From Bacteroidota bacterium (GTDB lineage Bacteria; Bacteroidota; Bacteroidia; Flavobacteriales_F; PHOS-HE28), in the NCBI GenBank assembly GCA_014584605.1, contig JACTMO010000066.1:106923-158808 (forward strand): a stretch of DNA of 51,886 bases, in the 5' to 3' direction. Position numbers and translations under genes: made by a program. Within the stretch, counting starts at the first letter, position 1, and the number at the start of each line of letters is the position of its first letter. Under the pieces are notes generated by a model. It saw only the letters and a program-made list of their open reading frames with translations, was not told the DNA's origin and did not search any database. This document shows, piece after piece, positions 34,412-47,021 of the stretch.

Positions 34412-34445
34412 GCCGGGGCCGCCTTGCCCGCCGGGGCCGACACCG

Positions 34446-34453
34446 TACCTTCG
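34446..34453 (+). promoter_or_regulatory. -7 promoter element for the DEAD-box helicase gene
   Basis: TACCTTCG, plus strand, 43 bases before the ATG at 34497. The longer leader contrasts with the near-leaderless neighbours and might carry a cold-shock or RNA-level control. Confidence 0.45.
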
Positions 34454-34496
34454 CGCCGCCGTTCGCCCGCACGCCCGTCCCGGCGTCCCGACGCCG

Positions 34497-36257
34497 ATGG
34501 CGAACCTCCACCACCCCATGTCCTCCTTCGATGTGCTGGGCCTCCGGCCCGAGCTCCTGTCCGCCTTGCGCACGCTGGGCTTCCACACCCCCACCCCCGT
34601 GCAGGAACAGGCCATCCCCATGCTGCTGGGCAGCGACCACGACGTGGTGGTGCTCGCCCAGACCGGCACGGGCAAGACCGCCGCCTTCGGCCTGCCCCTG
34701 CTCCAGCACATCGATCCGGCGCAGCGCCGGGTGCAGGCCCTGGTGCTGGCCCCCACCCGCGAGCTGTGCGTACAGATCACCGGCGACATGGAACGCTTCG
34801 CCGCGGAGCTGGACGGTGTGCGGCCCGTGGCCGTGTACGGCGGCGCCAACATCCGCGAGCAGATGCGCGCCATCCAACGCGGCGCGAACATCGTGGTGGC
34901 CACCCCCGGCCGCCTGCTGGACCTGCTCGGACGCGAGGCCGTGGACCTCTCGGGCGTGTCCACCCTGGTGCTCGACGAGGCCGACGAGATGCTCAACATG
35001 GGCTTCCAGGAGGACCTCACCGACATCCTCGCCAACACCCCCGCCGACAAACGCACCTGGCTGTTCAGCGCCACCATGGGCGGCGAGGTGCGCCACATCG
35101 CCAGGCGCTACATGCGCAACAGCGAGGAGCTGCAGGTGGGCGAACGCAACGTGACGGCCGCCGCCATCCAGCACCAGTACTGCGTGGTGCATGCCCGCGA
35201 CCGCTTCGCCGCCCTCAAACGTTTCGTGGACGCCGACCCCGACCTCTTCGCCATCGTGTTCTGCCGCACCAAGCACGAAACGCAGGAACTGGCCGCCCAG
35301 CTGGTGAAGGAGGGCTACGTGGCCGACGCCATCCACGGCGACCTCAGCCAGGCGCAGCGCGACCACGTGATGGGCCGCTACCGCGCCCGCACCCTGCAGC
35401 TGCTCATCGCCACCGACGTGGCCGCGCGCGGCATCGACGTGAACGACGTGACGCACGTGGTCCACTACGACCTGCCGGGCGAGGCCGAGAGCTACACCCA
35501 CCGCAGCGGCCGCACCGCCCGCGCGGGACGCACCGGCATCTCGCTGAGCATCCTGGGCACGCGCGACCTGCCCAAGGTGCGCCAGCTGGAGCGCATGCTG
35601 AAGACCCACTTCACCTATGTGCGCGTGCCGGGCGGTGCCGACATCGGGCGCACCCAGCTCCGCGCCTTCCTGCGCCGGATCAAGGAGGCCGACGTGGAGC
35701 ACGAGGCCCTGGCCGACCTGCTGCCCCTGGCCCAGGAGGAGCTCAAGGACCTGGACCGCGAGGCCCTGCTGCAACGCTTCATGAGCGTCACCTTCGCCCG
35801 CATCCTCGACCAGTTCCGCGAGGCCTACGACCTCAACGTGGACCTGAGCCGCAAGGACCACAGCGCCCGCACCGAACGGCAGAGCTCGCGCGATCGCTTC
35901 GCCACCGGACGGCAGCTCTTCATCAACCTGGGCAGCGCCGACGGCTTCGACAAGGGCCGCATGCTGGGATACATCTGCGGGGTGAGCGGCATCGGCGGCG
36001 AGCACATCGGCCGCATGCTCATCAAGGACGTCTACTCCTTCATCGACATCGAACCCGCGTGGTTCGACCAGGTGTACAACGCCTTCAAAGGGGCCGACCA
36101 CCGCGGACGCAAGGTGCGGGTGGACGAAGCGCAGGGCGCGCAGGGTGGCGGCGACAAGCCCCGCCGCAACGAGGGCCCACGCCAAGGGTACGGTCCCAAG
36201 AAGCCCCACCGCAGCCCCAAGCCCTATGCGGCGAAGGGAGGCTCGCGGAAGTGGTGA
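34497..36257 (+). CDS. DEAD-box ATP-dependent RNA helicase with DbpA-type RNA-binding domain
   Basis: 586 residues. Complete helicase core: TPTPVQEQAIP (Q motif), AQTGTGKT at 54-61, PTREL at 86-90, TPGRLLDLL, DEAD at 160-163, SAT at 191-193, then FCRTKHETQEL, TDVAARGIDV and HRSGRTARAGR. After the core comes a linker and a DbpA-like RNA-binding domain (FINLGSADGFDKGRMLGYI...GVSGIGGEHIGRM). A basic glycine-rich tail finishes the protein. Such DeaD/CsdA-like enzymes remodel rRNA and mRNA, often in the cold. The start at 34497 adds 7 residues to ATG 34518; either is possible. Confidence 0.93.
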   Translation: MANLHHPMSSFDVLGLRPELLSALRTLGFHTPTPVQEQAIPMLLGSDHDVVVLAQTGTGKTAAFGLPLLQHIDPAQRRVQALVLAPTRELCVQITGDMERFAAELDGVRPVAVYGGANIREQMRAIQRGANIVVATPGRLLDLLGREAVDLSGVSTLVLDEADEMLNMGFQEDLTDILANTPADKRTWLFSATMGGEVRHIARRYMRNSEELQVGERNVTAAAIQHQYCVVHARDRFAALKRFVDADPDLFAIVFCRTKHETQELAAQLVKEGYVADAIHGDLSQAQRDHVMGRYRARTLQLLIATDVAARGIDVNDVTHVVHYDLPGEAESYTHRSGRTARAGRTGISLSILGTRDLPKVRQLERMLKTHFTYVRVPGGADIGRTQLRAFLRRIKEADVEHEALADLLPLAQEELKDLDREALLQRFMSVTFARILDQFREAYDLNVDLSRKDHSARTERQSSRDRFATGRQLFINLGSADGFDKGRMLGYICGVSGIGGEHIGRMLIKDVYSFIDIEPAWFDQVYNAFKGADHRGRKVRVDEAQGAQGGGDKPRRNEGPRQGYGPKKPHRSPKPYAAKGGSRKW

Positions 36258-36261
36258 TCGA

Positions 36262-36957
36262 TCACCCGAGCTTCCGCAAGGCCTCCCGCCGGCTCAGCGC
36301 CGAAAGGGGCTGCCGGGCCACGAAGGCCTTCACCGCCCCCGGATCGGTGGCCGCCAGTTCACGCAGCGCCCACCCGATGGCCTTGCGGATGAAGAAGTCC
36401 GGATGGTCCGCGTGCCGCACGATGTTCGCGAAGAGCAGTTCGCGGTCCGTCGCATCCTTCCACCGGTTCTGGAACAGGAGGGCCGTGCGGTTGAGCCACA
36501 GGTCCGTCGAGCGGACCCAACGCCGGTTCCACGCCGGGACCTCCTGCGGGTGCCGCTTCAGCACCTCGCCCACCACGTGCACCGCCAGGGCATCCACCGT
36601 GTCCCACCAGCTGCGGGTGGCGATCAGCTCCTCGATCCAGGGCAGGTCGTCCGGCGTGAGCGTTCGCGCGTCCTTCACCAGCAGGTCCACCGCCGTGTGA
36701 TGCCATTCGCGCTCGGGCTGCGCAAAGGCCGAGCGTGCGACCGCCGACCGTTCCTCCGGCCCGGGCCTCCCGTGCCCGGCGATGTGCGCCCGCAAGAGCT
36801 GCCGCCGGTCCGGGGCCTTGAGGCCGAAGAAGGGCGCGATGTGCTTCATGTAGGCCTCCATGGCCGCGGCGTTCGCGGGACAGCGGTGCGCCTCGAACAA
36901 GGCAGCGAGCGGCTTCAACCACGGATGCAGCGCCACGCGCCGGCCCTCGCTTCTCAT
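36262..36957 (-). CDS. DNA alkylation repair protein, AlkD-like HEAT-repeat family
   Basis: 231 residues. HEAT-like helical repeats with YMKHIAPFFGLKAPDRRQLLR at the start of the repeat array and the aromatic/acidic block ARTLTPDDLPWIEEL. RSWWDTVDALAVHVVG carries the tryptophans and aspartate that line the AlkD DNA-binding cleft, and FFIRKAIGWALREL is the last conserved repeat. The family excises or binds 3-methyladenine and 7-methylguanine lesions. It starts within the stop of the upstream LOG gene (ATGA). Confidence 0.9.
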   Translation of the reverse strand: MRSEGRRVALHPWLKPLAALFEAHRCPANAAAMEAYMKHIAPFFGLKAPDRRQLLRAHIAGHGRPGPEERSAVARSAFAQPEREWHHTAVDLLVKDARTLTPDDLPWIEELIATRSWWDTVDALAVHVVGEVLKRHPQEVPAWNRRWVRSTDLWLNRTALLFQNRWKDATDRELLFANIVRHADHPDFFIRKAIGWALRELAATDPGAVKAFVARQPLSALSRREALRKLG

Positions 36958-37499
36958 GGGCGGATGATGTTCGCCAGCAGCAGGTCGATCAACGGATCCA
37001 CCTCCGCATGGGCCAGCACCCGGACATCGCCGTGCAGGAAGCCTTCCCGGTCCATGTGCTCGATCTGGTCCAGCAAGGGGCCGTAGAAGCCGTTCACGTT
37101 CAACAGCCCCATGGGCTTGGCGTGCAGGCCCAGCTGGCGCCAGGTGAGCAGTTCGAAGAGCTCGTCCAACGTGCCGAACCCGCCGGGCAAGGCCATCACC
37201 GCATGGCTGCGCTCGTGCATCACCAGCTTGCGCTCGTGCATGTCCTTCACGACGATCAGCTCGCTGACCCGCTCATGCGCCAGCTCGCGGCCGGTCATGA
37301 AGCCGGGGATCACCCCCACCACGCGCCCGCCCGCCGCCATCGCCGCATCGGCCACCACGCCCATCAGGCCCACATGCCCGCCGCCATACACCACCCCCAG
37401 GCCGCGCCGGGCCAGGCCCGCGCCCACCGCCTCCGCCACCTCGACATAGCGGGGGTCGTGGCCGGACCGGGCCCCGCAGAAGACCGCGACATACAACAT
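36954..37499 (-). CDS. LOG-family phosphoribohydrolase (cytokinin-riboside monophosphate type)
   Basis: 181 residues. VAVFCGARSGHDPRY at the start, GVVYGGGHVGLMG, and ALPGGFGTLDELFELLTWRQ (the PGGxGTxxE signature) identify the Lonely Guy/TIGR00730 family, which splits AMP-type nucleotides or cytokinin riboside 5-monophosphates into base and ribose phosphate. The common misannotation is lysine decarboxylase. ATG at 37499 is preferred over the longer form because a TACCTTG element at 37505-37511 lies 5 bases before it. It is co-transcribed with the AlkD-like gene by overlapping stop/start. Confidence 0.92.
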   Translation of the reverse strand: MLYVAVFCGARSGHDPRYVEVAEAVGAGLARRGLGVVYGGGHVGLMGVVADAAMAAGGRVVGVIPGFMTGRELAHERVSELIVVKDMHERKLVMHERSHAVMALPGGFGTLDELFELLTWRQLGLHAKPMGLLNVNGFYGPLLDQIEHMDREGFLHGDVRVLAHAEVDPLIDLLLANIIRP

Positions 37500-37651
37500 G
37501 GCGGCAAGGTAGATGCTGCACCCATGGACCGATCCGCAGCACTTCCAGCAACACCCGGAAGCGCACCACCGGAGGGTCCTGTGCCCCCGAAGGTCCTTCA
37601 CGCCCAGAGTACTTTATGCCCCACATCCGGTCGGCAGGGCCCGATGTGACG

Positions 37652-37675
37652 AAGGCGGCCCGATCGGACCGCCTT
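37652..37675. terminator. Hairpin downstream of katG (possible terminator)
   Basis: AAGGCGG (37652-37658) pairs with CCGCCTT (37669-37675), with further CCG/CGG pairing inside. It follows the katG stop by 23 bases and lies between katG and the LOG gene. There is no long U run, which fits many Bacteroidota terminators but weakens the call. Confidence 0.45.
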
Positions 37676-37698
37676 CCGCCCAAAGGTTCGATCGCGAC

Positions 37699-41378
<3,680 letters not shown>

Positions 41379-42371
41379 ATGACCCTTACCACACGGACCT
41401 CCCGGTTGGCGCTCATCGCGCTCGTCCTGCTTCATCAAGCGTGCAAGAAGGATACGGACAATGGGCCATCCTCGGGAGGGGGCGGCACCGGCCCAGGCCC
41501 AGGTCCCGGCGGCAATGGACTGGTCACGAGCTGGAGCCCGACCAAGCCCTATCCCGATGATGTGATCACCTTCACCGGAGGCCCCTTCAACACCGCTCCG
41601 GCCCAGAACACCGTCACCTCGAACGGACAGACCTTCGACATCCTGAGCGTGAGCGCCACGCAGCTGGTGGTGCAGCCGCCCGCCGGGTGGGCACCGTTCA
41701 CCGGTGGTTACAGCGCCGTGTACGTCAACAGCGGGACCGCCGCAGACACCATTCCGTACCTGTACTGGAAGCGGCCGTTCAACCTGATGCACTTCGAGGA
41801 CAACCTGGACCAGGTGTTCTCCGGGGCGCCCGCGCGGGCCGGCGACAGTGTGCTGTTCAACCTGACCGGCGCCACGCCGGCCGGCATGAGCATGAGCCTG
41901 AACGGCCAGATCATCTCCGCTCCGTTCGCGGTGGACTCGGGTTTCTATTGCACCATCGGCTTCCGTATCCCGCTCAACTTCGCCAGCGGCACGGATGAAG
42001 CCACCGTGGAGAGCGCCTTGTTGAGCGCCACCAATGCCGACGGGCGATCGGACACGCTCACCATCACGTTCGCCCCCACGCCGGACATGCGGCTTGAGGG
42101 TATCGAGCTCCTCGGCGGCGGCACCTCGTTCAGCATCAGCGCGATGAACGCCGGGGGGCAGGTGCTCAACTTCCGGGTCTTCGGCCGGTATCTGCACAGC
42201 ACCACGCCATGGTCCCTCAGCGGGCCGTCCCCGGCCACGGGCACCTTGGGCGTGGGCGGCTACCCCAACGAAGCCTTCGTCGTGGTGAACCCCGTGAACA
42301 TGCAGCCGGGTTCCTATACGCTGGCCATCCCCGGCACCGGGATCTCCTACGGCTTCACATTCACGCCGTAG
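41379..42371 (+). CDS. IPT/TIG-like lipoprotein, hypothetical
   Basis: 330 residues. Lipoprotein signal: LALIALVLLHQAC with the lipid-bearing cysteine at residue 21, then a lysine-rich and glycine/proline linker (SSGGGGTGPGPGPGG). The mature part begins VTSWSPTKPYPDDVITFTGG, the opening of an IPT/TIG immunoglobulin-like fold, and is rich in beta strands with no catalytic motif seen. In Bacteroidota such proteins sit in the outer membrane facing in or out. ATG at 41379 is preferred to an upstream GTG because the signal peptide starts there. The region between oxyR and this gene has no clear link to either neighbour. Confidence 0.75.
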   Translation: MTLTTRTSRLALIALVLLHQACKKDTDNGPSSGGGGTGPGPGPGGNGLVTSWSPTKPYPDDVITFTGGPFNTAPAQNTVTSNGQTFDILSVSATQLVVQPPAGWAPFTGGYSAVYVNSGTAADTIPYLYWKRPFNLMHFEDNLDQVFSGAPARAGDSVLFNLTGATPAGMSMSLNGQIISAPFAVDSGFYCTIGFRIPLNFASGTDEATVESALLSATNADGRSDTLTITFAPTPDMRLEGIELLGGGTSFSISAMNAGGQVLNFRVFGRYLHSTTPWSLSGPSPATGTLGVGGYPNEAFVVVNPVNMQPGSYTLAIPGTGISYGFTFTP

Positions 42372-42645
42372 TCGCGGCAAGGAACGTACGGCCAATGCCC
42401 GCACGCCGCGTCACGGTGTGCCGGACCCCTGCGCCGTGTAAGACGCCGAAGCCATCACGTCGGCGGGCCTGGGGCGGCGTGTGCCCCGGATACAGGATGG
42501 CGAGCTCGCCGGATCCGCAAGGCGAAGCGGACGCGGATGCACAAGGCGGGGGTACCTGCGCGCATGGAGATCGCCTCCGGACCCGGTGGATCGATAACAC
42601 AGGTCATGGAACCGCATCAGCTCCAGGCCATACATTACCTGCCCA
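42372..42645. other. Intergenic region, nothing identified
   Basis: 274 bases between the lipoprotein stop and the doubtful small frame at 42646. With that frame discounted, the gap before the response regulator is 682 bases. No hairpin, promoter consensus or conserved protein was recognised. Confidence 0.4.
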
Positions 42646-43038
42646 ATGAGCGGTGGTCGTCCCCGGTCCCGGATGCTCGGCGTGTTGACCGTACTGGTCG
42701 TTCTTGTTCCTCTCCTGGTCGGTCGGTCCGGGGCCACCGCACCGGTCAAGGGTCCGCACGGCTCGCTGGAGATCCGGCTCCTGCGCGATCGGGTCCAGGG
42801 GTTCGAGGTCCGGCTAGACCCTTACTTCGTCCCGGTCGGCCGCTCTGCGCGATGTCCCGGTCATGATCCCCTGGGTATCGCCGCGCTCGCCGGGAATGGG
42901 GTGGGTGTGAACGTGGTGGACGACCGGCGGTTGGACCGTGAGCTGCCGGGTGCACCGGCCTTCCCCTGGCCGCACCGCGACCAAAGGCACGGCGTTCGCT
43001 CCGCCCCACCGCACCGGACGCCCCCGATGGACCATTGA
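42646..43038 (+). CDS. Doubtful small secreted or membrane protein
   Basis: 130 codons. An internal methionine at residue 10 is followed by a hydrophobic run (LGVLTVLVVLVPLLVG), then GPHGSLEIRLLRDRVQGFEV and an arginine/proline-rich end without resemblance to a known family. It stops 15 bases before the response regulator start, as would a first operon gene. The high GC makes chance open frames likely, and the C-terminus looks non-coding. It could be a sensor-associated peptide or nothing. Confidence 0.3.
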   Translation: MSGGRPRSRMLGVLTVLVVLVPLLVGRSGATAPVKGPHGSLEIRLLRDRVQGFEVRLDPYFVPVGRSARCPGHDPLGIAALAGNGVGVNVVDDRRLDRELPGAPAFPWPHRDQRHGVRSAPPHRTPPMDH

Positions 43039-43053
43039 CCAGAACCGGACAAG

Positions 43054-43752
43054 ATGAGCGAACAGCGGGTCCTTATCGTCGAAGATGAAGCCGGCGTCCT
43101 GCAGTTCATCAAGCAGGGGCTCGAGGAGAACGGCTTCGAGGTGGACGTCGCCTACGACGGCGAGTGCGGGAGGAAACTCGCCCTGGCGAAGAAATACGAG
43201 GTCGTCATCCTGGACATCATCCTGCCGCGCATGAACGGGCTCGAATTATGCGAAGCGATCCGGAGAGCGGACAAGGACACCCGGATCCTGATGCTGACGG
43301 CCCTGGGCACGTTGAACGACAAGCTGGACGGCTTCAAGGCCGGCGCCGACGACTACCTGGTGAAGCCCTTCGATTTCCCCGAGCTGCTGGCCCGGATCCG
43401 GTCGCTCGTGAAGCGCCAAGGACAAGGCGAGGCGGAGGCCAGACCCGCCAGCCACATCCTGACGGCGGCCGACCTGGAGATGAACACGCACAGCAAGACG
43501 GTGACCCGCGGCGGAAAGGAGATCGCGCTCACCGCAAAGGAGTTCGCCCTGTTGGAACTGCTGATGACGAACAAGAACAGGGTGCTGAGCAAGCCCGAGA
43601 TCGCCGAAAAGGTCTGGTCCATCACCTTCGATTCGGGCACCAACGTGATCGAGGTGTACATCAACTTCCTCCGCAACAAGATCGACAAGAGCTTTCCCGT
43701 GAAGCTGATCCATACCATGGTGGGCATGGGGTACGTCCTGAAAGACCATTGA
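43054..43752 (+). CDS. OmpR-family response regulator
   Basis: 232 residues. Receiver domain 5-115 with acidic pocket E10/D11, phospho-acceptor D54 (VILDIILPRMNG), T82 and K104 (DDYLVKPFD). Winged-helix DNA-binding domain 130-230 with LTAKEFALLELLMTNKNRVL and VEVYINFLRNKID-like segment (IEVYINFLRNKI), ending GMGYVLKD. A transcription factor activated by the histidine kinase that follows 3 bases later. Probable targets include the transporter at 45290, whose upstream region has repeated boxes. Confidence 0.95.
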   Translation: MSEQRVLIVEDEAGVLQFIKQGLEENGFEVDVAYDGECGRKLALAKKYEVVILDIILPRMNGLELCEAIRRADKDTRILMLTALGTLNDKLDGFKAGADDYLVKPFDFPELLARIRSLVKRQGQGEAEARPASHILTAADLEMNTHSKTVTRGGKEIALTAKEFALLELLMTNKNRVLSKPEIAEKVWSITFDSGTNVIEVYINFLRNKIDKSFPVKLIHTMVGMGYVLKDH

Positions 43753-43755
43753 GCC

Positions 43756-45123
43756 GTGACGATCAGGACGCGCTTCACCCTGCTGTTCGCCTTGATCGTC
43801 GGTGTGATCGTCCTCACCTTCTCGTTCGCCATCTACTACCTGTCCGAGGATTACCGCAAGCACGACTTCGAGCTGCGCCTGCGGGAAAGCGCCATCGCGC
43901 GGTTGAAGCTGCTGATCGTGTCCAACCGGGACGCCGATGGATTGCGGCCGGGGGATGTGCTGGAGCGCGACCCGCGATCGCTCGCCAACGGGACCCTCGT
44001 GGTCCACGACGAGAACGGCCAGGTGCTGTATCGCGACCACACGGCGACGCTCCCTTCGCCCGCGGACCTGGATGCGGTCCGGGCCGAGGGCACGCACGCC
44101 TGGTCCGTCGGCGACGTGGAGAGCCTGGGGTTCCGCTACACCTACATGGACCGGACCTACCTCGTCGTGGCTTCGGCCTTTGACGAGCACGGCAACGGCT
44201 ACATCGCGCACCTCAAGCGCATCCTCTCGGTGCGGGGCCTGATCATGCTCCTCGTGATCCCCTTGTGCGGCTGGCTCTATGCCGGGCGCTTCCTGAAGCC
44301 GATCAACCGGATCGTGCAGCAGGTGGACCGCATCACCTCGAGCAACCTCAACCTCCGGCTCGATGCGGCGGTGACCAGCGACGAGGTCGGCCGGCTGACC
44401 ACCACCTTCAACCACATGCTCGAACGGTTGGAGACGTCCTTCAGGGTGCAGAAACGCTTCGTGTCCAACGCCTCGCATGAACTGCGCACCCCGTTGACCG
44501 CCGTGGGCGGGCAGATCGACGTGGCCCTGATGAAGGAGCGCGACCGGGAGGAGTACGAACGGATCCTGCGCTCGATCGCCAGCGAGATCCGCAACATGCG
44601 CGTCCTCTCCGACAACCTGCTCGAACTCGCCAATAGCGAGGCGGAAACAGCCCTGCAGGATGTCGAGGACGTGCGCATCGACGAGGTGTTGTGGAGCATC
44701 CGCGATGAACTGGCCGTGAAGGACCCCACCTGCACCGTGCACATTCACTTCGACCCGGTGATCGACAACGAGCGGTTCGTCACCTGCAAGGGACGCGAGC
44801 GGCTGTTGCGGTCGGCGTTCCACAACCTCATCGACAACGCCTGCAAGTTCTCCCCGGACAGGACCGTGGACATCCGGGTGATCCCCGAGCCGGGAACGAT
44901 CACCATCACCTTCACCGACAAAGGCATCGGCATGTCCGAGCAATTCATCGCCCACGCCTTCGAACCGTTCTCCCGCGGGGACAACACGCACGGCATCCCG
45001 GGCAACGGCATCGGGCTGTCGCTCGTGCAGCGGATCATCAAGCTCCATTCCGGGAAGATCTCCCTCCGCTCCACCATCAACGTGGGCACCACGGTGCGGA
45101 TCGTCCTTTCCAACCTGAGCTGA
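43756..45123 (+). CDS. Membrane sensor histidine kinase
   Basis: 455 residues, GTG start. TM1 about 8-29 and TM2 about 159-177 bracket a periplasmic loop of about 130 residues of unknown ligand. HAMP 178-231, then the phospho-acceptor H241 in NASHELRTPLTAV. The ATPase has N361 (HNLIDNACKFSPD), G1 box DKGIG at 388-392 and G2 box GNGIG at 416-420. It autophosphorylates H241 and passes the phosphate to D54 of the upstream regulator. The 3-base gap to that gene indicates an operon. Confidence 0.95.
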   Translation: MTIRTRFTLLFALIVGVIVLTFSFAIYYLSEDYRKHDFELRLRESAIARLKLLIVSNRDADGLRPGDVLERDPRSLANGTLVVHDENGQVLYRDHTATLPSPADLDAVRAEGTHAWSVGDVESLGFRYTYMDRTYLVVASAFDEHGNGYIAHLKRILSVRGLIMLLVIPLCGWLYAGRFLKPINRIVQQVDRITSSNLNLRLDAAVTSDEVGRLTTTFNHMLERLETSFRVQKRFVSNASHELRTPLTAVGGQIDVALMKERDREEYERILRSIASEIRNMRVLSDNLLELANSEAETALQDVEDVRIDEVLWSIRDELAVKDPTCTVHIHFDPVIDNERFVTCKGRERLLRSAFHNLIDNACKFSPDRTVDIRVIPEPGTITITFTDKGIGMSEQFIAHAFEPFSRGDNTHGIPGNGIGLSLVQRIIKLHSGKISLRSTINVGTTVRIVLSNLS

Positions 45124-45161
45124 GATCGCCCCCATCGCCCCGCCGCGCGAGCGCCTTGACC

Positions 45162-45235
45162 GTGGATCTTAAGGCGTCTTTAAGACGAAGCAGGGCCGAA
45201 CGCCCCGTGCAGGGCAGAAGTTAAGTGGATCTTAA
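45162..45235. promoter_or_regulatory. Paired 11-bp boxes upstream of the transporter
   Basis: GTGGATCTTAA occurs at 45162-45172 and again at 45225-45235, starts 63 bp apart, which is six helical turns. Between them lies the near-palindrome GTCTTTAAGAC at 45176-45186, and TTAAG also repeats. All sits in the 166-base gap between the kinase gene and the transporter. This is how OmpR/PhoB-type regulator sites look; binding is inferred. Confidence 0.5.
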
Positions 45236-45289
45236 TCCGGCTCTAACCCCGGATCAAGGTCGGCGATCGAACCTTGGGGCCGTGCCGCC

Positions 45290-46381
45290 ATGGGCTACGC
45301 GACCTTCACCGACCTGTTCGCCGACCTGAAGAAGGAGATCGCCGGTCTCTTCCCGAGCTACTTCGCGCTGACCATGGCCACCGGCATCGTGTCCATCGCG
45401 GCCCATCTGCTCGGGATACCGCATGTGGGCGTGGCCCTGCTCCACCTCAACATCGTCGCCTACACGGTGCTTTGGGTGCTGCTGCTGTGCCGCGTGGTCT
45501 TCTTCTTCCCGGCGTTCCTGGAGGATTTCTCCGACCACGCCCGCAGCCCCGGCTTCCTCACGGTGGTGGCGGGCACCAACGTGCTCGGCAGCCAGTTCGT
45601 GATCATCCGGGAGGAATACCGCATCGCCTCCCTGCTCTACTACGTGGGCCTGGTGCTCTGGGTGATCCTGATCTATTCCTACTTCGTGATGATCACCGTC
45701 AAACGGGGCAAACCCACCCTGGAGCAGGGGATGAACGGCATCTGGTTGCTGATGGTGGTCGCCACGCAATCCATCGCGATCCTCGGCGTGCAACTGGTCG
45801 ACCACCTGGTCTTCCCGCCGGAAGTGACGCTTTTCCTGTCCCTCACACTGTTCCTCACGGGGTGCATGCTCTACATCATCATCATCACCCTGATCTTCTA
45901 CCGGCTCACCTTCTTCGAGCTGCGGGCCGAGGAGTTCGCCCCGCCCTACTGGATCAACATGGGTGCGGTCGCGATCATCACCCTCGCGGGCTCCGTGCTG
46001 ATCCTGAACGCCGACCGCTGGGTCTTCCTCGGCTCGCTCAACTTCTTCCTGAAGGGGTTCACCCTGATGTTCTGGGCCACCGGCACCTGGTGGATCCCCA
46101 TCATCCTGATCCTCGGCGCCTGGCGCCATTTCTACCAGCTGATCCCCATCTCCTACCATCCGCAGTACTGGGGCATGGTGTTCCCGCTGGGCATGTACAC
46201 CGTATGCACCTATCGGCTGGCGCAGGCCACCGACATCCAGTTCCTGCTCCACATCCCGTCCGTCACGGTCTACGTCGCGCTCTTCGCCTGGACGGTGACC
46301 CTGGGCGGGATGACGCTCCGAATGACCACCAACCTCCTCCCCTCCGGCAGGACCACCGCACGAAACATCGCAACACCCTGA
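45290..46381 (+). CDS. TehA/SLAC1-type (TDT family) membrane transporter
   Basis: 363 residues, about ten membrane helices. The N-terminal [21 protein letters not shown] is the signature start of the tellurite-resistance/dicarboxylate transporter family, and [15 protein letters not shown] is the matching late helix. Members pass anions such as malate, sulfite or chloride, and some confer tellurite resistance. Which anion is carried here is unknown. It is probably controlled by the two-component pair just upstream, and is followed 4 bases later by a small membrane-protein gene. Confidence 0.85.
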   Translation: MGYATFTDLFADLKKEIAGLFPSYFALTMATGIVSIAAHLLGIPHVGVALLHLNIVAYTVLWVLLLCRVVFFFPAFLEDFSDHARSPGFLTVVAGTNVLGSQFVIIREEYRIASLLYYVGLVLWVILIYSYFVMITVKRGKPTLEQGMNGIWLLMVVATQSIAILGVQLVDHLVFPPEVTLFLSLTLFLTGCMLYIIIITLIFYRLTFFELRAEEFAPPYWINMGAVAIITLAGSVLILNADRWVFLGSLNFFLKGFTLMFWATGTWWIPIILILGAWRHFYQLIPISYHPQYWGMVFPLGMYTVCTYRLAQATDIQFLLHIPSVTVYVALFAWTVTLGGMTLRMTTNLLPSGRTTARNIATP

Positions 46382-46385
46382 AGCC

Positions 46386-46964
46386 ATGGAACAACGCAAG
46401 ATCATCATCCGGACCGCCCTTGCCCCGAACGAGGTGGCCGACAAGCTCCGCTCCATCACGATCACGGACCTGTCCCAACTCCACGGACCGGCCCCCGTGT
46501 CCTATTACGGCGAGATCGCCCAGGACCGCTTCAACATCCGCAACGTGCGCTTCGGACCGTACAGCGCCGCACCCTCGATCAACGGCCAGATCCAGCAAGA
46601 CCCGGACGGCACCGTGGTGACCGTGGAGATGAACATCCGGGAATACCATGAGATGACCCGCAAGATGTACTACAGCACTCTGCTCCCCTTGGGTGCCCTG
46701 GTCCTGCTGTTGACCATCGCCGTGCTCGGAGGCACCGAATACCAGGTGCACGGCTATGTCTTCTCCTTCGCCTTCGCGCTCTGCGCCGTGGCGGCCGTGG
46801 CACTGTCCAAAGCATCGCTGCTCGGCATGCGCAAGCGGGAGATCAAGCGGCTGGCGCTGACCGTGAACGGCAGCGTCGATCCCGCGCCCAGTGTGGCCCA
46901 TGATCCCGGCCATGTCTGGAAACACGGCCACGCGCCCCAGCTCGGAGCGGACCGGATCTCCTGA
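46386..46964 (+). CDS. Hypothetical membrane protein
   Basis: 192 residues. The N-terminal 100 residues are soluble, with DRFNIRNVRFGPYSAAPSI and GTVVTVEMNIREYHEM, a beta-rich pattern seen in small Bacteroidota proteins of unknown function. Two membrane helices follow (LLPLGALVLLLTIAVLGG; YVFSFAFALCAVAAVAL), then a cytoplasmic basic stretch and a disordered end. It lies 4 bases after the transporter and is likely to be its partner in the same operon. Confidence 0.7.
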   Translation: MEQRKIIIRTALAPNEVADKLRSITITDLSQLHGPAPVSYYGEIAQDRFNIRNVRFGPYSAAPSINGQIQQDPDGTVVTVEMNIREYHEMTRKMYYSTLLPLGALVLLLTIAVLGGTEYQVHGYVFSFAFALCAVAAVALSKASLLGMRKREIKRLALTVNGSVDPAPSVAHDPGHVWKHGHAPQLGADRIS

Positions 46965-47021
46965 GCGGACCGTCCTCATGCGTAGGCCGGGCCTGGTTGT
47001 GGCGCTGGGCACAACGCCTCT

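Noticed and set aside
36954..37499. Lysine decarboxylase for the LOG-family gene
   Set aside because: The PGGxGTxxE signature is that of the phosphoribohydrolase family; the decarboxylase name is a known misannotation.
42646..43038. Treating the small frame before the response regulator as a firm gene
   Set aside because: Only a hydrophobic stretch supports it. It is listed with low confidence and not used in any argument.
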